Of a DNA stretch of 64,000 bases, positions 8,854 to 19,203 are shown in pieces. A program made the translations under genes and the position numbers. The notes beneath the pieces are model-generated. The model searched no databases. It saw nothing but the letters and a program-made list of their open reading frames with translations, and was not told where the DNA came from. This DNA comes from Pelagibacterium xiamenense (GTDB lineage Bacteria; Pseudomonadota; Alphaproteobacteria; Rhizobiales; Devosiaceae), in the NCBI RefSeq assembly GCF_021166475.1, contig NZ_JAJOYS010000004.1, positions 1 to 64,000 on the forward strand, read 5' to 3'. The stretch's first letter is position 1; the number at the start of each line of letters is the position of its first letter.

Positions 8854-9507
8854 TTACTCGGCGGCCGCCTCCCGACCTGCGGTGAGGAAAGCGGGCAGTT
8901 CGCTCGTCTCCGAGGACGCCTCTTCAGCGGCCTTCTTGCGCGGACGCCGTGCACGCTTGGGCTTTTCTTCGTCGCTGGCTGCCTGAGCGGGTTCTTCAGC
9001 CTCAGCAGGCTTGGCCTCCGCTTCCGCGTTTTCGGCGGTGGCTTCTTCTGACTTGGGCCGACGCTGACGACGCTGGCGCTGCGGACGGCGCTGCTCGCCT
9101 TCGGCGTTATCCTGCGCGGCGCCGTTGGTCTGAGCCGCCTGCTCGTCCTCGCGTGCGACGGTCTCGCTCTGGCGCGCCACCTGCTCGTCGGTGTCCTCGT
9201 CGTCCTCGGGCGTCGTGTCGGTCATCTGTTCGGTGCGCGGCTGATATTGGCCCTGCGCAGCCAGAATGATGCGGAAATAGTGTTCGGCGTGCTGGAGATA
9301 GTTCTCCGCCATCACCCCGTCTCCGGCCGCCGTGGCGTCACGGGCGAGCTGGACGTATTTCTCGGCGATGTGCGCAGCGTTGCCACGGATTTTCACGTCC
9401 GGACCATTGCTTTCGTAATTGCGCGACAAGGGATTGTTGCCGCCCCCGCGCCGACCGTTATTCCGGCCGCGCGAACGCTGCTTGTTGTTCTGCTGGTTTG
9501 GTCTCAT
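8854..9507 (-). CDS. DUF4167 domain protein, basic N-terminus
   Basis: A 217-residue protein. The first 25 residues are Arg/Asn/Gly/Gln-rich (RSRGRNNGRRGGGNN), resembling an RNA-binding tail. The conserved DUF4167 core follows (about 30-80: VKIRGNAAHIAEKYVQLARD ... AENYLQHAEHYFRI). The rest is low-complexity Glu/Ala with scattered RRPQRQRRQRRPK and KRARRPRKK basic patches. The family is found next to prfA/prmC in alphaproteobacteria; its function is not established. RNA or ribosome association is a guess from composition and context. It is last in the minus-strand lysC-to-DUF4167 series but separated from prmC by 410 bp, so it probably has its own promoter. Confidence 0.85.
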   Translation of the reverse strand: MRPNQQNNKQRSRGRNNGRRGGGNNPLSRNYESNGPDVKIRGNAAHIAEKYVQLARDATAAGDGVMAENYLQHAEHYFRIILAAQGQYQPRTEQMTDTTPEDDEDTDEQVARQSETVAREDEQAAQTNGAAQDNAEGEQRRPQRQRRQRRPKSEEATAENAEAEAKPAEAEEPAQAASDEEKPKRARRPRKKAAEEASSETSELPAFLTAGREAAAE

Positions 9508-9917
9508 CTGCTCGCTTCAACACGTTTCGTGTAGGTATGCGGTACGGGTCTAACTTCTTTGTCACGGTCCTGAAGGGAAACGGGTTTTCGACCTTCCTCA
9601 GGACCGCTCCCAATGGGGCGTACCGCGAATTGTCCTTGCGGCTGCGCATGGCACCAAGTTCGCAAAACCCGACAAAGGTCCTGCGCCGTGCCGATCGCTC
9701 TCTCAGGCTTCCCCAAAAAGGCTGTGTGGTCACTCCACCCAAGTTCTGCGCATAGGTCCCTGCCTTGAACCGTATCGCCTGCCGGCTATGTCGTTTGCCG
9801 CCAATGTGAGGGTGGATGCCACCGCAGCGCGCTGGGCACTGCGTCAGCGAGGGCAACCTAACCGCTTCTCTCCCCCATTCCAAGGAAAAATTTCGCTCCT
9901 GCGTGAATCTGCCGCCT
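9508..9917. other. 410-bp gap between prmC and the DUF4167 gene, with an inverted repeat
   Basis: No recognisable gene. The main structure is an inverted repeat GGTCCTGA (9566-9573) / TCAGGACC (9598-9605) with a 24-nt loop, lying 59 nt before the DUF4167 ATG in its presumed leader. A minus-strand open frame runs through and overlaps the start of the DUF4167 gene in another frame; I do not believe it is coding. The sequence is somewhat poorer in GC than the neighbouring genes. Confidence 0.45.
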
Positions 9918-10796
9918 TTACCGGGGCCGCCCCGCACTTTCCTGCCGCGCGGTAACCATCCGATCGTGTCCGGCGAGATCGCGTTCGACTGTGACATCCA
10001 CAAAACCCGCTTCTTGCAACAATCCGGTGACTGCAGCGCCCTGATCGAATCCGATCTCGAGTGCGACGGCGCCGCCCGGTTCTAAAAAGCGCCCCGCTTC
10101 GGCAGCAAGGATGCGATAGGGTCCGAGCCCATCCTCGCCTCCATCGAGCGCCAACGCAGGATCGTAGTCCCTGACGTCTTTCTCCAGCGTGCGGAGTATC
10201 GCCGTCGCGATATAGGGCGGGTTCGACACGATCAGGTCGAACAGCTCGCCGTCCGCTACCGGCGCGAACCATGCGCCAGTGCGAATCGCGGCCCGCCCCG
10301 ACACATCGAGCGCCAGCGCATTTTCCCGCGCCTGCGTAGCGGCGGCCTCGGCAAGATCGATCCCGACCCCGACTGCCCCCGGCAGATTGGCCAGAAGCGC
10401 CAGAAGGATGCAGCCCGTGCCGGTGCCCAGGTCGAGCACGCGGGCACCCGGTTTGTCCTTGAGCCGTTCGATGCCGAAATCGACGAGCATTTCAGTCTCG
10501 GGCCGCGGCACAAGTGTCGCGGCGTTGAGCCCGAAAGAGAGCCCATAGAATTCCTGCCGCCCGACGATGCGGGCGACCGGCTCGCGTGCCGTTCGCCGCG
10601 CAATCAGATCGTCGAAACGCTGCGCGGCCTCGGCCGGTATCGGATCTGGTTCTGAAAGGATCAGACGCGTCTGGTCGATCCCCAATACGTGTCGCATCAA
10701 CACTTGGGCATCGCGGGCCGGCGATTCAAGTCCGGCCGCCGAAAGTCGATCGCGCCCCGCGCGCCAGGCCTGCCCGATGGTCGGGCGCCGCGCCAT
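9918..10796 (-). CDS. prmC: Peptide chain release factor N5-glutamine methyltransferase PrmC
   Basis: A 292-residue S-adenosylmethionine-dependent enzyme that methylates the Gln of the GGQ motif in release factors. The N-terminal helical domain (1-85) is followed by a Rossmann-fold domain with the SAM loop VLDLGTGTGCILLAL and the substrate-binding NPPY motif (N192-Y195). It lies directly after prfA, its own substrate gene, with a one-base TAATG overlap of stop and start, so the two are translationally coupled. The assignment is firm from motif and context. Confidence 0.95.
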   Translation of the reverse strand: MARRPTIGQAWRAGRDRLSAAGLESPARDAQVLMRHVLGIDQTRLILSEPDPIPAEAAQRFDDLIARRTAREPVARIVGRQEFYGLSFGLNAATLVPRPETEMLVDFGIERLKDKPGARVLDLGTGTGCILLALLANLPGAVGVGIDLAEAAATQARENALALDVSGRAAIRTGAWFAPVADGELFDLIVSNPPYIATAILRTLEKDVRDYDPALALDGGEDGLGPYRILAAEAGRFLEPGGAVALEIGFDQGAAVTGLLQEAGFVDVTVERDLAGHDRMVTARQESAGRPR

Positions 10797-11872
10797 TATC
10801 CCCCGCCTTCCATCGCCGCCAGCTGCGCGGCCTGGTTTTCGGTGATCAGCGCGTCGATGATCTCGCCGAGCGCTTCACCTGCGATCACCTGCGGCAGCTT
10901 GTAGAGCGTCAGGTTGATCCGGTGATCGGTGACGCGTCCCTGCGGGAAATTGTAGGTCCTGATACGCTCGGAACGATCCCCCGATCCCACCTGGTCGCGG
11001 CGGCTTTCCGCCCGCTCGGTGGAGGCCTTGGTTTCCTGCTCTTCGTAGAGCTTGGCACGGAGCACTTTCATCGCGGTGGCGCGGTTCTGGTGCTGGGACT
11101 TTTCCGATGACGTGACGACGATCCCGGTGGGGATATGCGTGATGCGCACCGCCGAATCGGTGGTGTTGACGTGCTGACCGCCAGCGCCCGAAGAGCGCAT
11201 GGTGTCGATCCGGATATCCTCGGGGCGAATTTCGATGTCGATGTCCTCGACTTCGGGAAGGACGGCAACCGTCGCCGCCGACGTATGGATACGTCCACTC
11301 GCTTCGGTCTCGGGCACGCGCTGGACGCGGTGCACCCCCGATTCGTATTTGAGCCTGGCGAAAACCCCGCTGCCCGAAATCGTTGCGATGATTTCCTTGT
11401 AGCCGCCTGCATCGCCCTCGGACGCTTCCATGAGCGTTACACGCCAGCCCTGGGATTCGGCGTATCGCTGGTACATGCGGAAAAGATCGCCCGCGAAAAG
11501 CGCTGCCTCGTCGCCGCCGGTGCCGGCGCGCACTTCGAGAATCGCGTTCTTTTCGTCGGCGGCATCCTTGGGCAAAAGAAGGATGCGGATTTCTCCGATC
11601 AGCCCTTCGATCTTTTCCTTGAGCTCGGTCATCTCCTCATAGGCGAGATCGGCCATTTCCGAATCGCCCGATTCATAAAGTTCCTCGGCGCCCTTCAGAT
11701 CGCTGAGCGCCTGTTTGTAGACGCGGATTTTCTCGACGACCGGATTGAGCTCGGCATATTCCTTGGACAGGCGCACATAGGCATCAGGGTCCGGATTGGC
11801 CGACATGCCGTGCTCGACAGCGTCGAAACGGCGCTCCAGCGCATCAAGCTTGTCATTTGGCAATCTTGCCAT
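10796..11872 (-). CDS. prfA: Peptide chain release factor 1
   Basis: A 358-residue cytoplasmic factor that reads UAA and UAG and triggers peptide release. The catalytic GGQ (residues 231-233, in [15 protein letters not shown]) is intact. The stop-codon-reading loop region is [19 protein letters not shown] replaces the PAT/PVT of enterobacterial RF1, a variant I believe to be ordinary in alphaproteobacteria. It is in operon order with prmC downstream (1-nt overlap) and ptsP upstream (gap 31 nt). Confidence 0.96.
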   Translation of the reverse strand: MARLPNDKLDALERRFDAVEHGMSANPDPDAYVRLSKEYAELNPVVEKIRVYKQALSDLKGAEELYESGDSEMADLAYEEMTELKEKIEGLIGEIRILLLPKDAADEKNAILEVRAGTGGDEAALFAGDLFRMYQRYAESQGWRVTLMEASEGDAGGYKEIIATISGSGVFARLKYESGVHRVQRVPETEASGRIHTSAATVAVLPEVEDIDIEIRPEDIRIDTMRSSGAGGQHVNTTDSAVRITHIPTGIVVTSSEKSQHQNRATAMKVLRAKLYEEQETKASTERAESRRDQVGSGDRSERIRTYNFPQGRVTDHRINLTLYKLPQVIAGEALGEIIDALITENQAAQLAAMEGGG

Positions 11873-11903
11873 TCGGTCAGGTCCACAGTGCTCGAAGGAG
11901 ACG

Positions 11904-14168
11904 CTAAAGCGAGAGCCTCTGGCGTTCTGCGATCTCCATCAGGATCTCGCGCACCGTCGTTGCCCTGTCGCCATGCGTCAGAAAGGCTTCCATATCGGCC
12001 CTTAGCGCGTTGAGATCAAGCCCAAGGATCATTTCCTTGATCGGACCGATCGAGGAGGCACCCATCGAAAGCCGGGTCATCCCGATGGCAAGCAGCGCCA
12101 GGGCCTCCAGGGGCCGGCCGGCAAGCTCGCCGCACATGGTGATCGGCTTGTTGTGCCGCGCCGCCGCGTCGACGATCTGCTTGAGCGCGCGCAATCGGGG
12201 GCGGGCGATGGGATCGTAGTTGCGCGCGACGCGCGGATTGGCCCGGTCGGCGGCAGTGAGGAACTGGATGAGGTCGTTCGAGCCGATCGAAACGAAATCC
12301 GTCTCGGGCAGAAGCTCGTCGAGCTCGAACAGGACGGAGGGCACCTCGATCATCGCGCCGATTTTGAGCGGGTTGGGCGCAAGCATGCCAAGTTTGCCCA
12401 TGCGCGCGGCCTCGCGCTCGATCACGCGCTTGACCTTCAGGAATTCGACGGTCTCGGTGACCATCGGCACGAGCATGTTGAGTGGGCCGCCATTGGCCGC
12501 CTGCAGAAGCGCGCGCACCTGCGTGCGCAAAAGCCCGGGCCGGTCGAGCGCGAGCCGCAGGCTGCGCCAGCCCATGGCCGGGTTTTCCTCGGCCATCGAA
12601 CGCATGTAGGGCACGACCTTGTCGCCGCCGATATCGAGCAGCCGGAAAACGATCGGCTTTCCCTCCGTACGCCGGATGGCTTCCGTATAAAGCTCCACCT
12701 GATCCTTGATGCGCGGCATTTTTGACGCGATCATGAACTGCAATTCGGTGCGGAACAGACCAATCCCGTCCGCGCCCGTTTCCTTGAGCGCGTCCATGTC
12801 GGCCAGCAGCCCGGAATTGTGCAGCAGCGTGATCGGCTCGCCGTCCGTGGTGATTGCCGGCTTGTCGCGCAGCGCCGCATAGTGCGCGCGGCGCTTGGCC
12901 GACAGCCGCACCTTGTCGGCATAGGTCGCCTCGAGATCGGGTGAGGGCCGAACGTGAACCTGGCCGCTGAACCCGTCGACGATAATATCGTCGCCGTTTT
13001 CGCAAACCGAGACGATGGAATCAGCCTGCCCTACCGCGACCAGCCCGACCGAACGCGCGACAATCGCCACATGCGCGGTCGCCGCACCTTCCTCAAGAAC
13101 AACGCCGCGCAGCTTGGTGCGGTCGTATTCGAGCAGTTCGGCTGGGCCCATATTGCGCGCAACCAGAATCGCATTGTCGGGCAGGTCCCTGCCCGAATCC
13201 CCGCCATCGCCGGTCAGGATCCGCAAAAGACGGTTGGCGAGATCGTCGAGATCGTGCAAGCGGTCGCGCAGGTAAGGATCGGTCTGGCGCAGCATGCGCG
13301 CGCGTGTGTCGTTTTGCACGCGCTCGACGGCAGCTTCCGCCGTTAGCCCCGAGTCGATCGCCTCCTCGAGCCGCCGCGCCCACCCCCGGTCGTGGGCGAA
13401 CATGCGATAGCTTTCGAGAATTTCCCGATGGTCGGACGGGATCTGCATGTCCCCGGAATTGAGCATGTCGTCGATCGAAACGCGCATCTTCTTGAGCGCC
13501 TCGTTGAGCCGCTCCTTTTCCGCGTCCGTATCGTCGGCAACGAAATTGGTGACGACGACGCGCGGGTCGTGCAGCACGACCTGCCCCAGGGCGATGCCTT
13601 CGGAAAACCCGACGCCCTCGAACATGCGCGGGCGCCGCAAATCGATATCCGAGCCCGGCGTGATGAGCGCGTCGAAATCCGCGGTCGAGATCATTTCCGC
13701 CAGGATCGTCGCCGTGGTCAGCAGCGCCTCGGTCTCGTCCTCGCCATAGATGCGCCGGTCCTGGTTCTGGACGACCAGAACCCCAAGGGTCTGCCCGGCG
13801 CGCAGGACGGGCACGCCGAGAAACGAGAAGAACGGATCTTCTCCGGTCTCCGGACGATAGGCAAAGGCCGGATGCTCGGGCGCATTCTGGAGGCTGAGCG
13901 GCTCGGCTTCCGCCGCGATGAGACCGACAAGGCCCTCCCCCAACCGCAAAGTGGTCAGGTGAACTGCGTCGCGCTTGAGCCCGTGCGTCGCGAAAAGCTC
14001 AAGCGCGCCATCGTCGCGCAGGACGTAGAAGGAGCAGACGTCCGCGCGCATGTTGTCGGCGATGAGATCGACGATCTTGTCGAGGCGTTCCTGGCTGGCC
14101 AGCGGTTCGGCCATGGTTTCGCGCAACTGGCGCAACAAGATGCGCGGACCGCCAATTGCTGTGACCAT
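11904..14168 (-). CDS. ptsP: Phosphoenolpyruvate-protein phosphotransferase PtsP (EI-Ntr)
   Basis: About 754 residues. First enzyme of the nitrogen phosphotransferase system; passes phosphate from PEP to NPr and on to EIIA-Ntr. Domains in order: N-terminal GAF domain (about 20-165), EI N-terminal domain, phosphohistidine domain ([15 protein letters not shown], phosphorylated His), and the C-terminal PEP-binding barrel with [11 protein letters not shown] and catalytic Cys in [11 protein letters not shown]. Start ATG 14168 gives [17 protein letters not shown], matching the usual N-terminus. An in-frame start at 14207 is possible; neither has a strong ribosome-binding site. It follows lysC by about 55 nt, the classical alphaproteobacterial arrangement. 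Confidence 0.93.
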   Translation of the reverse strand: MVTAIGGPRILLRQLRETMAEPLASQERLDKIVDLIADNMRADVCSFYVLRDDGALELFATHGLKRDAVHLTTLRLGEGLVGLIAAEAEPLSLQNAPEHPAFAYRPETGEDPFFSFLGVPVLRAGQTLGVLVVQNQDRRIYGEDETEALLTTATILAEMISTADFDALITPGSDIDLRRPRMFEGVGFSEGIALGQVVLHDPRVVVTNFVADDTDAEKERLNEALKKMRVSIDDMLNSGDMQIPSDHREILESYRMFAHDRGWARRLEEAIDSGLTAEAAVERVQNDTRARMLRQTDPYLRDRLHDLDDLANRLLRILTGDGGDSGRDLPDNAILVARNMGPAELLEYDRTKLRGVVLEEGAATAHVAIVARSVGLVAVGQADSIVSVCENGDDIIVDGFSGQVHVRPSPDLEATYADKVRLSAKRRAHYAALRDKPAITTDGEPITLLHNSGLLADMDALKETGADGIGLFRTELQFMIASKMPRIKDQVELYTEAIRRTEGKPIVFRLLDIGGDKVVPYMRSMAEENPAMGWRSLRLALDRPGLLRTQVRALLQAANGGPLNMLVPMVTETVEFLKVKRVIEREAARMGKLGMLAPNPLKIGAMIEVPSVLFELDELLPETDFVSIGSNDLIQFLTAADRANPRVARNYDPIARPRLRALKQIVDAAARHNKPITMCGELAGRPLEALALLAIGMTRLSMGASSIGPIKEMILGLDLNALRADMEAFLTHGDRATTVREILMEIAERQRLSL

Positions 14169-14223
14169 CACTACCCCGGCGCCATGCGCCGTCCCGCTGG
14201 AAATCATTGAGGCCGGGGTTACA

Positions 14224-15483
14224 CTAGTCCTCGGCCTTGTCCAATCCGTAATAGGTATGGAGCGCGCGAACTGCAAGTTCCGCATACTCTTCATCGATCA
14301 GGACGGAGGTCTTGATCTCGGACGTCGTGATCAACTGGATGTTGATTCCCTTGTCCGCGAGCGCCTTGAACATCGAGGACGCGACACCCGCGTGGCTGCG
14401 CATGCCGACGCCGACCACCGAAATCTTTGCCCCGCCCTTGGAACCGGAAATCGATTCGTATTCGAGCCCGGGCGCGGCTTTGAGAACCCGCATCGCCTTG
14501 TCGAATTCGCTGTCGGGAATGGTGAAGGTGATGTCGGTATGCGCGCCGTCGTCCGAAATGTTCTGCACGATCATGTCGACGACGATATGGGCGTCCGCCA
14601 ACGGCCCGAAGACGGCAGCGGCGACGCCGGGCCGGTCCTTCACCTTCCGGAGGGTGACCTTGGCCTCGGCCTTGGCCAGCGTGACGCCTGAAACGATCTG
14701 CTTTTCCATGATCTCATCCTCATCACAGACAAGGGTGCCTGTCGCGCCCCAGTCCGAACCCGGCGCGTTTGCCGCGTCCGGATCGTCAAAACTCGACCGC
14801 ACGACGAGCCTTACGCCCTGCGCCATCGCCAATTCCACCGACCGGGTCTGCAGCACCTTGGCGCCCAGCGACGCCATTTCGAGCATTTCCTCGAACGAAA
14901 CCCGCTCGAGCCGGCGCGCCCGCGGCGCGATGCGGGGGTCGGTCGTATAGACGCCGTCGACGTCGGTATAGATGTCACACCGGTCGGCCTTGACCGCCGC
15001 GGCCACCGCGACCGCCGAGGTGTCCGATCCGCCCCGCCCCAGCGTAGTGATGCGGCCTTTGTCGGAAATGCCCTGGAACCCCGTGACGACCGGCACCCAC
15101 CCATCGCTCATGCGTTCGTCGAGATTGTGCGGGTCGATGCCCGTGATCCGCGCCGAACCGTGCGTATCGTCGGTATGGATCGGCACCTGCCAACCCGCAT
15201 AGGAGCGCGACTGGACGCCGAGATCCTGCAGGACAATGGACATGAGCCCCGCGGTCACCTGCTCGCCCGACGCGACGACAGCGTCGTATTCGCGCGTATC
15301 GTGCATCGGTGCGGCGTCGGTGCACCAGTTGACCAGTTCGTTGGTCTTTCCCGACATGGCCGAAACGACCACCGCGACCTCGTTGCCCGCGTCGACTTCA
15401 CGTTTGACGTGGCGCGCCGCGTGCCGGATGCGTTCGATATTGGCGACCGAAGTGCCGCCGAACTTCATGACTATACGCGCCAT
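14224..15483 (-). CDS. lysC: Aspartate kinase
   Basis: A 419-residue enzyme phosphorylating aspartate at the head of lysine, threonine and methionine synthesis. The kinase domain starts with KFGGTSV (7-13) and includes [13 protein letters not shown]. Two C-terminal ACT domains (about 265-340 and 345-410) carry allosteric feedback control. It is divergent from ubiG with about 165 bp between them and probably the first gene of the series towards ptsP, prfA and prmC. Confidence 0.96.
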   Translation of the reverse strand: MARIVMKFGGTSVANIERIRHAARHVKREVDAGNEVAVVVSAMSGKTNELVNWCTDAAPMHDTREYDAVVASGEQVTAGLMSIVLQDLGVQSRSYAGWQVPIHTDDTHGSARITGIDPHNLDERMSDGWVPVVTGFQGISDKGRITTLGRGGSDTSAVAVAAAVKADRCDIYTDVDGVYTTDPRIAPRARRLERVSFEEMLEMASLGAKVLQTRSVELAMAQGVRLVVRSSFDDPDAANAPGSDWGATGTLVCDEDEIMEKQIVSGVTLAKAEAKVTLRKVKDRPGVAAAVFGPLADAHIVVDMIVQNISDDGAHTDITFTIPDSEFDKAMRVLKAAPGLEYESISGSKGGAKISVVGVGMRSHAGVASSMFKALADKGINIQLITTSEIKTSVLIDEEYAELAVRALHTYYGLDKAED

Positions 15484-15648
15484 TACGACGTCCTGGAGAT
15501 TCTATCTTGCCGTAACGGACCGTACGGTTTTCGCGGCGGTGAGTGCCACAAAGCAGCGGGTTTAGCAATATGCTGCGGCACCGCTGCGCTTGACTTGGCC
15601 GCACTCCGGGCGCAGGTGAGGGACAAGGTTCGAACCAAGGTGCGTATC

Positions 15649-16386
15649 ATGACCGCGACCACCATCAATCCCGAAGAGATCGGCAAATTCCAGAAGATGG
15701 CCGACGAGTGGTGGGACCCGACAGGCAAATTCAGGCCTCTGCACAAGTTCAATCCGGTCCGCCTGGCCTATATCCGCGAAAAGGTCATCGCGCATTACGG
15801 GCTGGACGAACGCGCCATGCACCCGTTCAAGGGCCTTCGCCTTCTCGATATCGGTTGCGGCGGCGGACTTTTGTGCGAGCCGATGGCGCGGCTCGGCGCG
15901 GATGTGGTCGGTGCCGATGCGGGCGAGAAGAACGTCAAGATCGCTGCACTGCACGCCGAACAGGCGGGACTCGACATTGACTACCGCGCGACCACTGCCG
16001 AAGCCCTCGCGGAAGCAGGTGAACAGTTCGACGTGGTCCTGAATATGGAAGTGGTCGAGCACGTTTCGGACGTCTCGCTCTATCTTGAGAGCTGCTGCCG
16101 GCTCGTCAAACCGGGTGGACTGATGTTCGTCGCCACGATCAACCGCACGGCGCGGGCCTACGCGCTCGCCATCATCGGCGCCGAATACGTTCTGCGCTGG
16201 CTACCCAAAGGCACGCACCAATACGAAAAGCTGGTGACGCCCCAGGAGATCACTTCGATCACCCGGCGCAACGGCATGCACGTGATCGACAAGACGGGAG
16301 TGACGTTCAACCCGCTGAAAGATCAGTGGGGGAAGAGCCGGGATATGGCGGTGAACTACATGCTGCTGTTGGGGAAAGACGCCTAG
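15649..16386 (+). CDS. ubiG: Bifunctional ubiquinone O-methyltransferase UbiG
   Basis: A 245-residue class I SAM methyltransferase for both O-methylations in ubiquinone synthesis. Motif I is [20 protein letters not shown]; the family's N-terminal block [20 protein letters not shown] and the later [20 protein letters not shown] segment (membrane-associating region) are present. Start ATG 15649 agrees with the conserved N-terminus. It is divergent from lysC and convergent with a GNAT gene, sharing CTAG at the stops. Confidence 0.95.
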   Translation: MTATTINPEEIGKFQKMADEWWDPTGKFRPLHKFNPVRLAYIREKVIAHYGLDERAMHPFKGLRLLDIGCGGGLLCEPMARLGADVVGADAGEKNVKIAALHAEQAGLDIDYRATTAEALAEAGEQFDVVLNMEVVEHVSDVSLYLESCCRLVKPGGLMFVATINRTARAYALAIIGAEYVLRWLPKGTHQYEKLVTPQEITSITRRNGMHVIDKTGVTFNPLKDQWGKSRDMAVNYMLLLGKDA

Positions 16387-16775
16387 CCCCGCAGGTCGAT
16401 AAGCCCCGCCCCGGTCGGCCGGAAACCGCAGGCGCGGTAGAGGCTTTCAAGGTGCGGCTCGAAGTCCACGTGCAGCCACTGTGCACCGCGCGACCGGGCC
16501 ACCGTTTCGGCCGCCTTCACGAGATGGGTCGCAATCCCCTGCCGGCGGAAATCCGGATCGACGCAGGTGTCGAGAATGAAGGCATGGATGCCGCCATCCC
16601 AGGCGATATTGACGAACCCGATGAGCAGCGCGCCCTCATAGGCGCCGACATGACCAAGGCTCCGCCTGAGGATCGGCGCAAAGCGCTCCGGCCCCGGATC
16701 GCCCCACGCGCGCGTCCAGAGAGACCGCATATCCGCGTCTGACGGGAACGGATCGGTGCGCAGCGTAGCCGTCAA
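16383..16775 (-). CDS. GNAT family N-acetyltransferase
   Basis: A 130-residue acetyl-CoA-dependent acetyltransferase. The acetyl-CoA loop is recognisable as [19 protein letters not shown] (pattern R-R-x-G-x-A), with the final strand ending [19 protein letters not shown]. The substrate cannot be deduced. Its start overlaps the DUF1178 stop by 4 nt (ATGA), so it is the last gene of the minus-strand comF-grxC-nitrilase-DUF1178 series. Its stop shares CTAG with ubiG. Confidence 0.85.
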   Translation of the reverse strand: MTATLRTDPFPSDADMRSLWTRAWGDPGPERFAPILRRSLGHVGAYEGALLIGFVNIAWDGGIHAFILDTCVDPDFRRQGIATHLVKAAETVARSRGAQWLHVDFEPHLESLYRACGFRPTGAGLIDLRG

Positions 16776-17200
16776 TTATGCTCGTCGGGGACGTGTGGCA
16801 GCGGCATGAAGTCGATGCCGTCCTCGATGAGCGAGGAGACTTCGTCGCGCGTGGCTTCGCCATAGATGCCGCGCTCTTCGGCTTCGTTGTAGTGGATCTT
16901 GCGCGCTTCTTCGGCGAATTTGTCGCCCACATAGTCGGCGTCCGCGGTGAGTTTGGCGCGCAATTGCCGCATGGCCTCAAGCATCTTGGCCCGGTCGGGA
17001 TGGCCAGCGGAGAGCGATACCTTTTCGCTTTCCGCAGCGCGCGACAGCGCGGGCGCCATGAGCGCCTTTTCGACCTTGGTGGAGTTGCACACCGGACAGG
17101 TCAGAATACCCCTGTCGGCCTGGTCCTCGTAGGCTTCCGCATTGCGGAACCAGGCGTCGAACTTGTGATTGGCTTCGCAAACGAGCGAATACTGGATCAC
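16772..17200 (-). CDS. DUF1178 family protein
   Basis: A 142-residue protein of a family typical of alphaproteobacteria and relatives. The N-terminus MIQYSLVCEANHKFDAWFRN is characteristic. A Cys pair TCPVCNSTKVEKALMAPALS resembles a small zinc ribbon; with C8 this could hold a metal. Function unknown. It lies between the nitrilase gene (gap 27 nt) and a GNAT gene (4-nt overlap). This neighbourhood is conserved in the order, which suggests linked but undefined roles. Confidence 0.88.
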   Translation of the reverse strand: MIQYSLVCEANHKFDAWFRNAEAYEDQADRGILTCPVCNSTKVEKALMAPALSRAAESEKVSLSAGHPDRAKMLEAMRQLRAKLTADADYVGDKFAEEARKIHYNEAEERGIYGEATRDEVSSLIEDGIDFMPLPHVPDEHN

Positions 17201-17227
17201 GTTTCTATACCCTTCTTGTACCGCGCC

Positions 17228-18076
17228 TTATTGCGCGGCCGTCTTGCTTCCGCCGAGAGTGAAGTCCCGGCTGTTTTCAAGCTGCGGCACCCTTTGCCGC
17301 GCCTCGGCGACCCGGTCAAGCTCCAGATCGGCGAAGATGAGCCCAGCCGCGTCGCCATCGGCCTGCGCGATCACCTCGCCCCACGGTGCGACGACCATGG
17401 AATGGCCATAGGTCGACCGCCCGTTTTCATGCTGTCCGCCCTGCGCCGCGGCAAGGATGAAACACCCCGTCTCAATGGCGCGGGCGCGCAGGAGCACCTC
17501 CCAATGCGCTTCGCCGGTCGGCACCGTAAACGCCGCGGGCACCGCGATCACCTGGGCTCCGCCCTGCGCCAACGCGCGATAGAGCGCCCCAAAGCGGACA
17601 TCATAGCATATCGAAAACCCCAATTCGAACGACCCTGCCCGGGCCACGACCGCCGTCTCGCCGCCCCGGTAGGTCGCGCTCTCGCGGTAGGCCTGCTGGC
17701 CGGGAATATTCGCATCGAAGAGGTGGATCTTGTCGTAATAGGCCTGAAGCGTGCCGTCGGGCGCAAAGAGCAATGAGCGGTTGGCGAACCGGTCACCGTC
17801 GAGCGCTATCGCCATGGAGCCGACATGCAGATGCAGCGCATGCTCTTTGGCGATCTGCGAAAGCTGCGCGATCGCGCTGTTGCCTTCGAACGGCTCCGCG
17901 CGCGCCTTGAGCATGTCGCGGTTCTCGGCGAAAAAGACGCTCATCTCCGGCGTCAGCACATAGTCCGCGCCGCAGGTTTTTGCGCCCTGCGCGATATGCG
18001 CGATCGTCGCGAGATTGGTTTGCGGGTCGACGCCCGAATTCATCTGCGCAACGGCGATGCGGACCACTTCACTCAC
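17228..18076 (-). CDS. Carbon-nitrogen hydrolase (nitrilase superfamily, NIT-type amidase)
   Basis: A 282-residue cytoplasmic hydrolase with the full catalytic set: E44 (LTPEMSVFFA), K116 (YYDKIHLFD) and nucleophile C157 (SICYDVRFG); the supporting Glu is in GEAHWEVLLRARAIE. Closest in look to the Nit1/YafV-like branch, which removes deaminated glutathione or related omega-amides. The overlap with grxC (4 nt, ATGA) fits a glutathione-linked role, but that is inference. Confidence 0.9.
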   Translation of the reverse strand: MSEVVRIAVAQMNSGVDPQTNLATIAHIAQGAKTCGADYVLTPEMSVFFAENRDMLKARAEPFEGNSAIAQLSQIAKEHALHLHVGSMAIALDGDRFANRSLLFAPDGTLQAYYDKIHLFDANIPGQQAYRESATYRGGETAVVARAGSFELGFSICYDVRFGALYRALAQGGAQVIAVPAAFTVPTGEAHWEVLLRARAIETGCFILAAAQGGQHENGRSTYGHSMVVAPWGEVIAQADGDAAGLIFADLELDRVAEARQRVPQLENSRDFTLGGSKTAAQ

Positions 18077-18336
18077 GCGGCTGTTCCCGCAATCAGCGGA
18101 TCGAGCTTGCCTTGCCGTTCGAGCGCCGCCAAATCGTCATAGCCGCCCACATGGGTCTCCCCCACGAAGATCTGTGGCACGGTCCGGCGTCCATGCGCGC
18201 GCTGGGTCATGGCCTCGCGCAGCGCGGGATCGATGACCGTGCGCTCTTCGAACGAGACGCCCTTCTTGGCCAGAAGCGCCTTGGCGGCGTGGCAATAGGG
18301 GCATGTCGGGGTTGTGTAGATTTCGACCTTGTTCAT
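18073..18336 (-). CDS. grxC: Glutaredoxin 3
   Basis: An 87-residue dithiol glutaredoxin with active site CPYC (C12 and C15) and the glutathione-binding TVPQIFVGETHVGGYDD segment. It reduces protein disulfides with glutathione in the cytoplasm. It is coupled to the downstream nitrilase by a 4-nt overlap and follows comF by 27 nt. Confidence 0.95.
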   Translation of the reverse strand: MNKVEIYTTPTCPYCHAAKALLAKKGVSFEERTVIDPALREAMTQRAHGRRTVPQIFVGETHVGGYDDLAALERQGKLDPLIAGTAA

Positions 18337-18363
18337 GCTTGGGCAATCCTTTCGATTGGACGT

Positions 18364-19158
18364 TTATATTGTCATTTCCCCGTCAAAAACAACGCGCGCG
18401 AAGCTCAGCACGTCCACATGAGCGATCCCGGCCCGTTTGAGCGCCTTGGTAAGGGCCCTTGCTGTTGCGCCGGTGGTCATGACGTCATCGACGAGAACCG
18501 CCCGCTTGCCGCCAAACCGTTGGAGCGCCTTGAGATTGACGCGGAAGGCGCCCTCGACATTCCGGGCGCGCTCGCGGGCGCTAAGACCCACCTGCCGGCT
18601 CGTGTGCCGGTGCCGCATGACAAGGTCGGTATTGACCGGGCACTTTGCAAGCCTCGCGATGGCGCGCGCCAGTTCGGTCGATTGGTTGTACCGCCGCGCG
18701 AACTGGCGCGCGGGATGCAACGGCACGGGGACGAGCACCGCATCGGCGCCAAGAACCTCATAGCCCGCTGCCGCCATCATCCGCCCGCAGAAAACAGCGA
18801 TCTCGGGCCTGTCGCCATATTTCATCCTCGAGACGAGCTGACGTGCGAGGTCGGTATAAGCGACCGCCGAACGGGCACGGTCGAACGGCGGCGGGTCGGC
18901 GATCGCCTGCGCGGAGACCGCGCCGTCGCCGAGATCGGCGGCAAAGGGAAGCCCGAGGACCGGACAGAGCGGCGCCGAGATCGGCGTAAGCTTGCCCCAG
19001 CAGGATGCACAAAGCCCGTCGGGCGTTCCAACGGCGACCCCGCAGCCAAGACAGATCGGGGGAAACACCTGGTCGAGCAAAGAGCGGCCCGCTGCGCCCA
19101 ACGCAGGCACGAGCCGCTGCGCCCAACCGGTTTTGACAAGCCCCGTTTCGCTCTCCAT
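18364..19158 (-). CDS. comF: ComF family phosphoribosyltransferase-like protein
   Basis: A 264-residue protein with an N-terminal Cys-rich zinc-finger segment (CLGCGVAVGTPDGLCASC) and a C-terminal type I phosphoribosyltransferase domain with the PRPP loop VLVDDVMTTGATARAL. ComF is linked to DNA uptake in Gram-positives; in alphaproteobacteria it is near-universal but its role is unclear. It is first in the minus-strand series towards grxC and divergent from the methyltransferase gene by 45 bp. Confidence 0.92.
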   Translation of the reverse strand: MESETGLVKTGWAQRLVPALGAAGRSLLDQVFPPICLGCGVAVGTPDGLCASCWGKLTPISAPLCPVLGLPFAADLGDGAVSAQAIADPPPFDRARSAVAYTDLARQLVSRMKYGDRPEIAVFCGRMMAAAGYEVLGADAVLVPVPLHPARQFARRYNQSTELARAIARLAKCPVNTDLVMRHRHTSRQVGLSARERARNVEGAFRVNLKALQRFGGKRAVLVDDVMTTGATARALTKALKRAGIAHVDVLSFARVVFDGEMTI

Positions 19159-19203
19159 AAGACCGCATTATTGACACGGCCAGGATCAGGGACCAATCGC
19201 GAA

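Noticed and set aside
9458-9755. Open frames on both strands in the prmC-DUF4167 gap, one overlapping the DUF4167 start
   Set aside because: No ribosome-binding site, no protein-like pattern, and the established gene occupies the overlap in another frame.
10796-11872. PET instead of PAT/PVT in the RF1 recognition loop as altered stop-codon reading
   Set aside because: I believe this variant is usual in alphaproteobacterial RF1, and genes in the window use TAG, TAA and TGA as ordinary stops.
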